Below are positions 5,080 to 5,698 of a DNA stretch of 5,698 nt, in pieces. This DNA is from Verrucomicrobiaceae bacterium. Its GTDB lineage: Bacteria; Verrucomicrobiota; Verrucomicrobiae; Verrucomicrobiales; Akkermansiaceae. Position numbers and translations under genes: made by a program. Each line of letters begins with the position of its first letter. Position 1 is the stretch's first letter. The stretch covers positions 1 to 5,698 of the forward strand of contig CANBTO010000361.1 in the NCBI GenBank assembly GCA_947372405.1. Reading direction: 5' to 3'. Under the pieces are notes generated by a model, which saw nothing but the letters and a program-made list of their open reading frames with translations, made no database searches and had not been told where the DNA came from.

Positions 5080-5698
5080 TCAAGGAGCGTGGGAGTCTCG
5101 GCCACATTCATCCAATTTTTCTAATACCCTCGTTCCATACATTTCAGATTCCCGGCTCTCAGTCTTAATCTCCAGGCATCTCTGCCTCTCGATCTCCAGG
5201 AAAACGATCCACATCCAAAGATAGACTCCGCTGAAAGCCACGCGCTGGAACAAACCCTCAAAACCTGGCAGTATCCGCGCGCCGACTGCTCCGGCAGCGA
5301 TCCATATCAACGCGATCCAATTCGCGCGAAGCCACCGATCCCGGCCATGCCCTCGTTCCCTCCAGAGAAACAACGCTCCTGCCATCGTGAGGAGTATCAG
5401 CCTTTGAGCATCGAAGCTTGCCTGATCATGCAGCCAAAAAGAACGGAGGCTCTTGAGATACTCGGGCGCGACACATCGCCAACCGCCGCCCATGCCGGTG
5501 ATGTTTCCGGCGATCTGATACACGGCATCTTTCTTTTTTACCGGCGGTGCCTCCTCCATCTCCGCTTGGATGCGTTCAAACGTCTCGTGAGATGGTTTCA
5601 TCGGATACCACGCCACATCCAGCATCCGGAACATTGCGATGGCCGATACCACGGCGGTGAACCATGCGGGGAATCCCGGCCCCTGCTTGGCCGCGTTC
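5080..5698 (-). CDS. Polytopic membrane protein of unknown function, C-terminal part (5' truncated by window edge)
   Basis: The frame is open from the right edge to TGA at 5082-5080, giving 205 visible residues; the start lies outside the window. Four hydrophobic segments can be seen, counted from the edge: ~9-31 (FPAWFTAVVSAIAMF and on), ~98-112 (RLILLTMAGALFLW), ~122-143 (WIALIWIAAGAVGARIL) and ~151-169 (VAFSGVYLWMWIVFLEI). A ~65-residue charged region with PPVKKKD lies between the first two. The GLFQR-x-LWMWI ending recalls DUF998-type membrane proteins, but this is a weak resemblance and I would not name it. The last eight codons (GRDSHAP and the preceding residue) come from the repeat at 5084-5105, so the natural C-terminus may have been altered. 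The 106-residue gene follows 7 bp later. Confidence 0.75.
   Translation of the reverse strand, partial: NAAKQGPGFPAWFTAVVSAIAMFRMLDVAWYPMKPSHETFERIQAEMEEAPPVKKKDAVYQIAGNITGMGGGWRCVAPEYLKSLRSFWLHDQASFDAQRLILLTMAGALFLWRERGHGRDRWLRANWIALIWIAAGAVGARILPGFEGLFQRVAFSGVYLWMWIVFLEIERQRCLEIKTESRESEMYGTRVLEKLDECGRDSHAP
5084..5105 (-). repeat. GGAGCG-type repeat at the end of the membrane protein gene
   Basis: On the plus strand it starts with GGAGCG and contains GTGG (5089-5092) and CCAC (5102-5105) around GAGTCTCGG. It matches the copy in polA at 17 of 22 positions without gaps. In a GC-rich window such a match alone could be chance, so the call leans on recognition of the pattern: GGAGCG followed by an imperfect inverted repeat, with ETPTL on one reading frame like the GTPAL of the other copy. 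It supplies the last codons of the gene at 5080-5698 and sits just before the next start. Confidence 0.45.

Noticed and set aside
3742..5099. Shared 10-mer TGGGAGTCTC at 3742-3751 and 5090-5099
   Set aside because: Repeated 10-mers are expected by chance in a window of this size. It does not by itself link the hairpin to the repeat family.
4944..5168. Plus-strand open frame of 74 codons
   Set aside because: It is antisense to the two minus-strand genes, has no ribosome binding site and has a poor protein pattern.

Overview
The window looks like Verrucomicrobiota chromosome. The organism is inferred, not proven. The main hints are a GC-rich glycan-degrading GH95 gene beside polA, and two kinds of dispersed repeat that I associate from memory with that phylum: a GCGGGCG-type inverted repeat that reads as AGVPPAS on one strand and AGGTPALP on the other, and a TCAAC-type heptad repeat.

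Layout. (1) Positions 1-849 (+) are the C-terminal part of a GH95-family alpha-L-fucosidase-like enzyme, cut by the left edge. (2) Positions 905-3736 (+) are a complete polA of 943 codons. All three activities appear intact: 5' nuclease, 3'-5' proofreading exonuclease and polymerase. Two stretches of repeat DNA are built in frame into the coding sequence, one in the linker before the exonuclease domain and one just before polymerase motif A. (3) A hairpin directly follows the polA stop. (4) Positions 3860-4569 (+) hold a compact two-gene operon. It has a TTGACA promoter with a palindrome filling its spacer, an AbrB-like candidate antitoxin, and a RelE/ParE-like candidate toxin 8 bp downstream. 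(5) Positions 4637-4706 repeat the last 70 bases of polA at 66 of 70 positions, including the stop codon, so the two-gene cassette lies between two direct copies of the polA 3' end, 969 bp apart. (6) Positions 4752-5698 (-) hold a small gene of unknown function preceded by a membrane protein gene that is cut by the right edge. A second GGAGCG-type repeat forms the last codons of the membrane protein gene.

The most interesting feature is the small toxin-antitoxin-like cassette bracketed by the 3' end of an essential-type gene. polA stays complete in the left copy and the right copy is a remnant, as when an element enters the end of a gene and restores it. No integrase, transposase or tRNA is visible, so homologous (single-crossover) integration from a relative's DNA, or gene duplication followed by loss, are both open explanations. 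The toxin-antitoxin pair may help to retain the segment. There are no rRNA, tRNA or CRISPR features that I can see.
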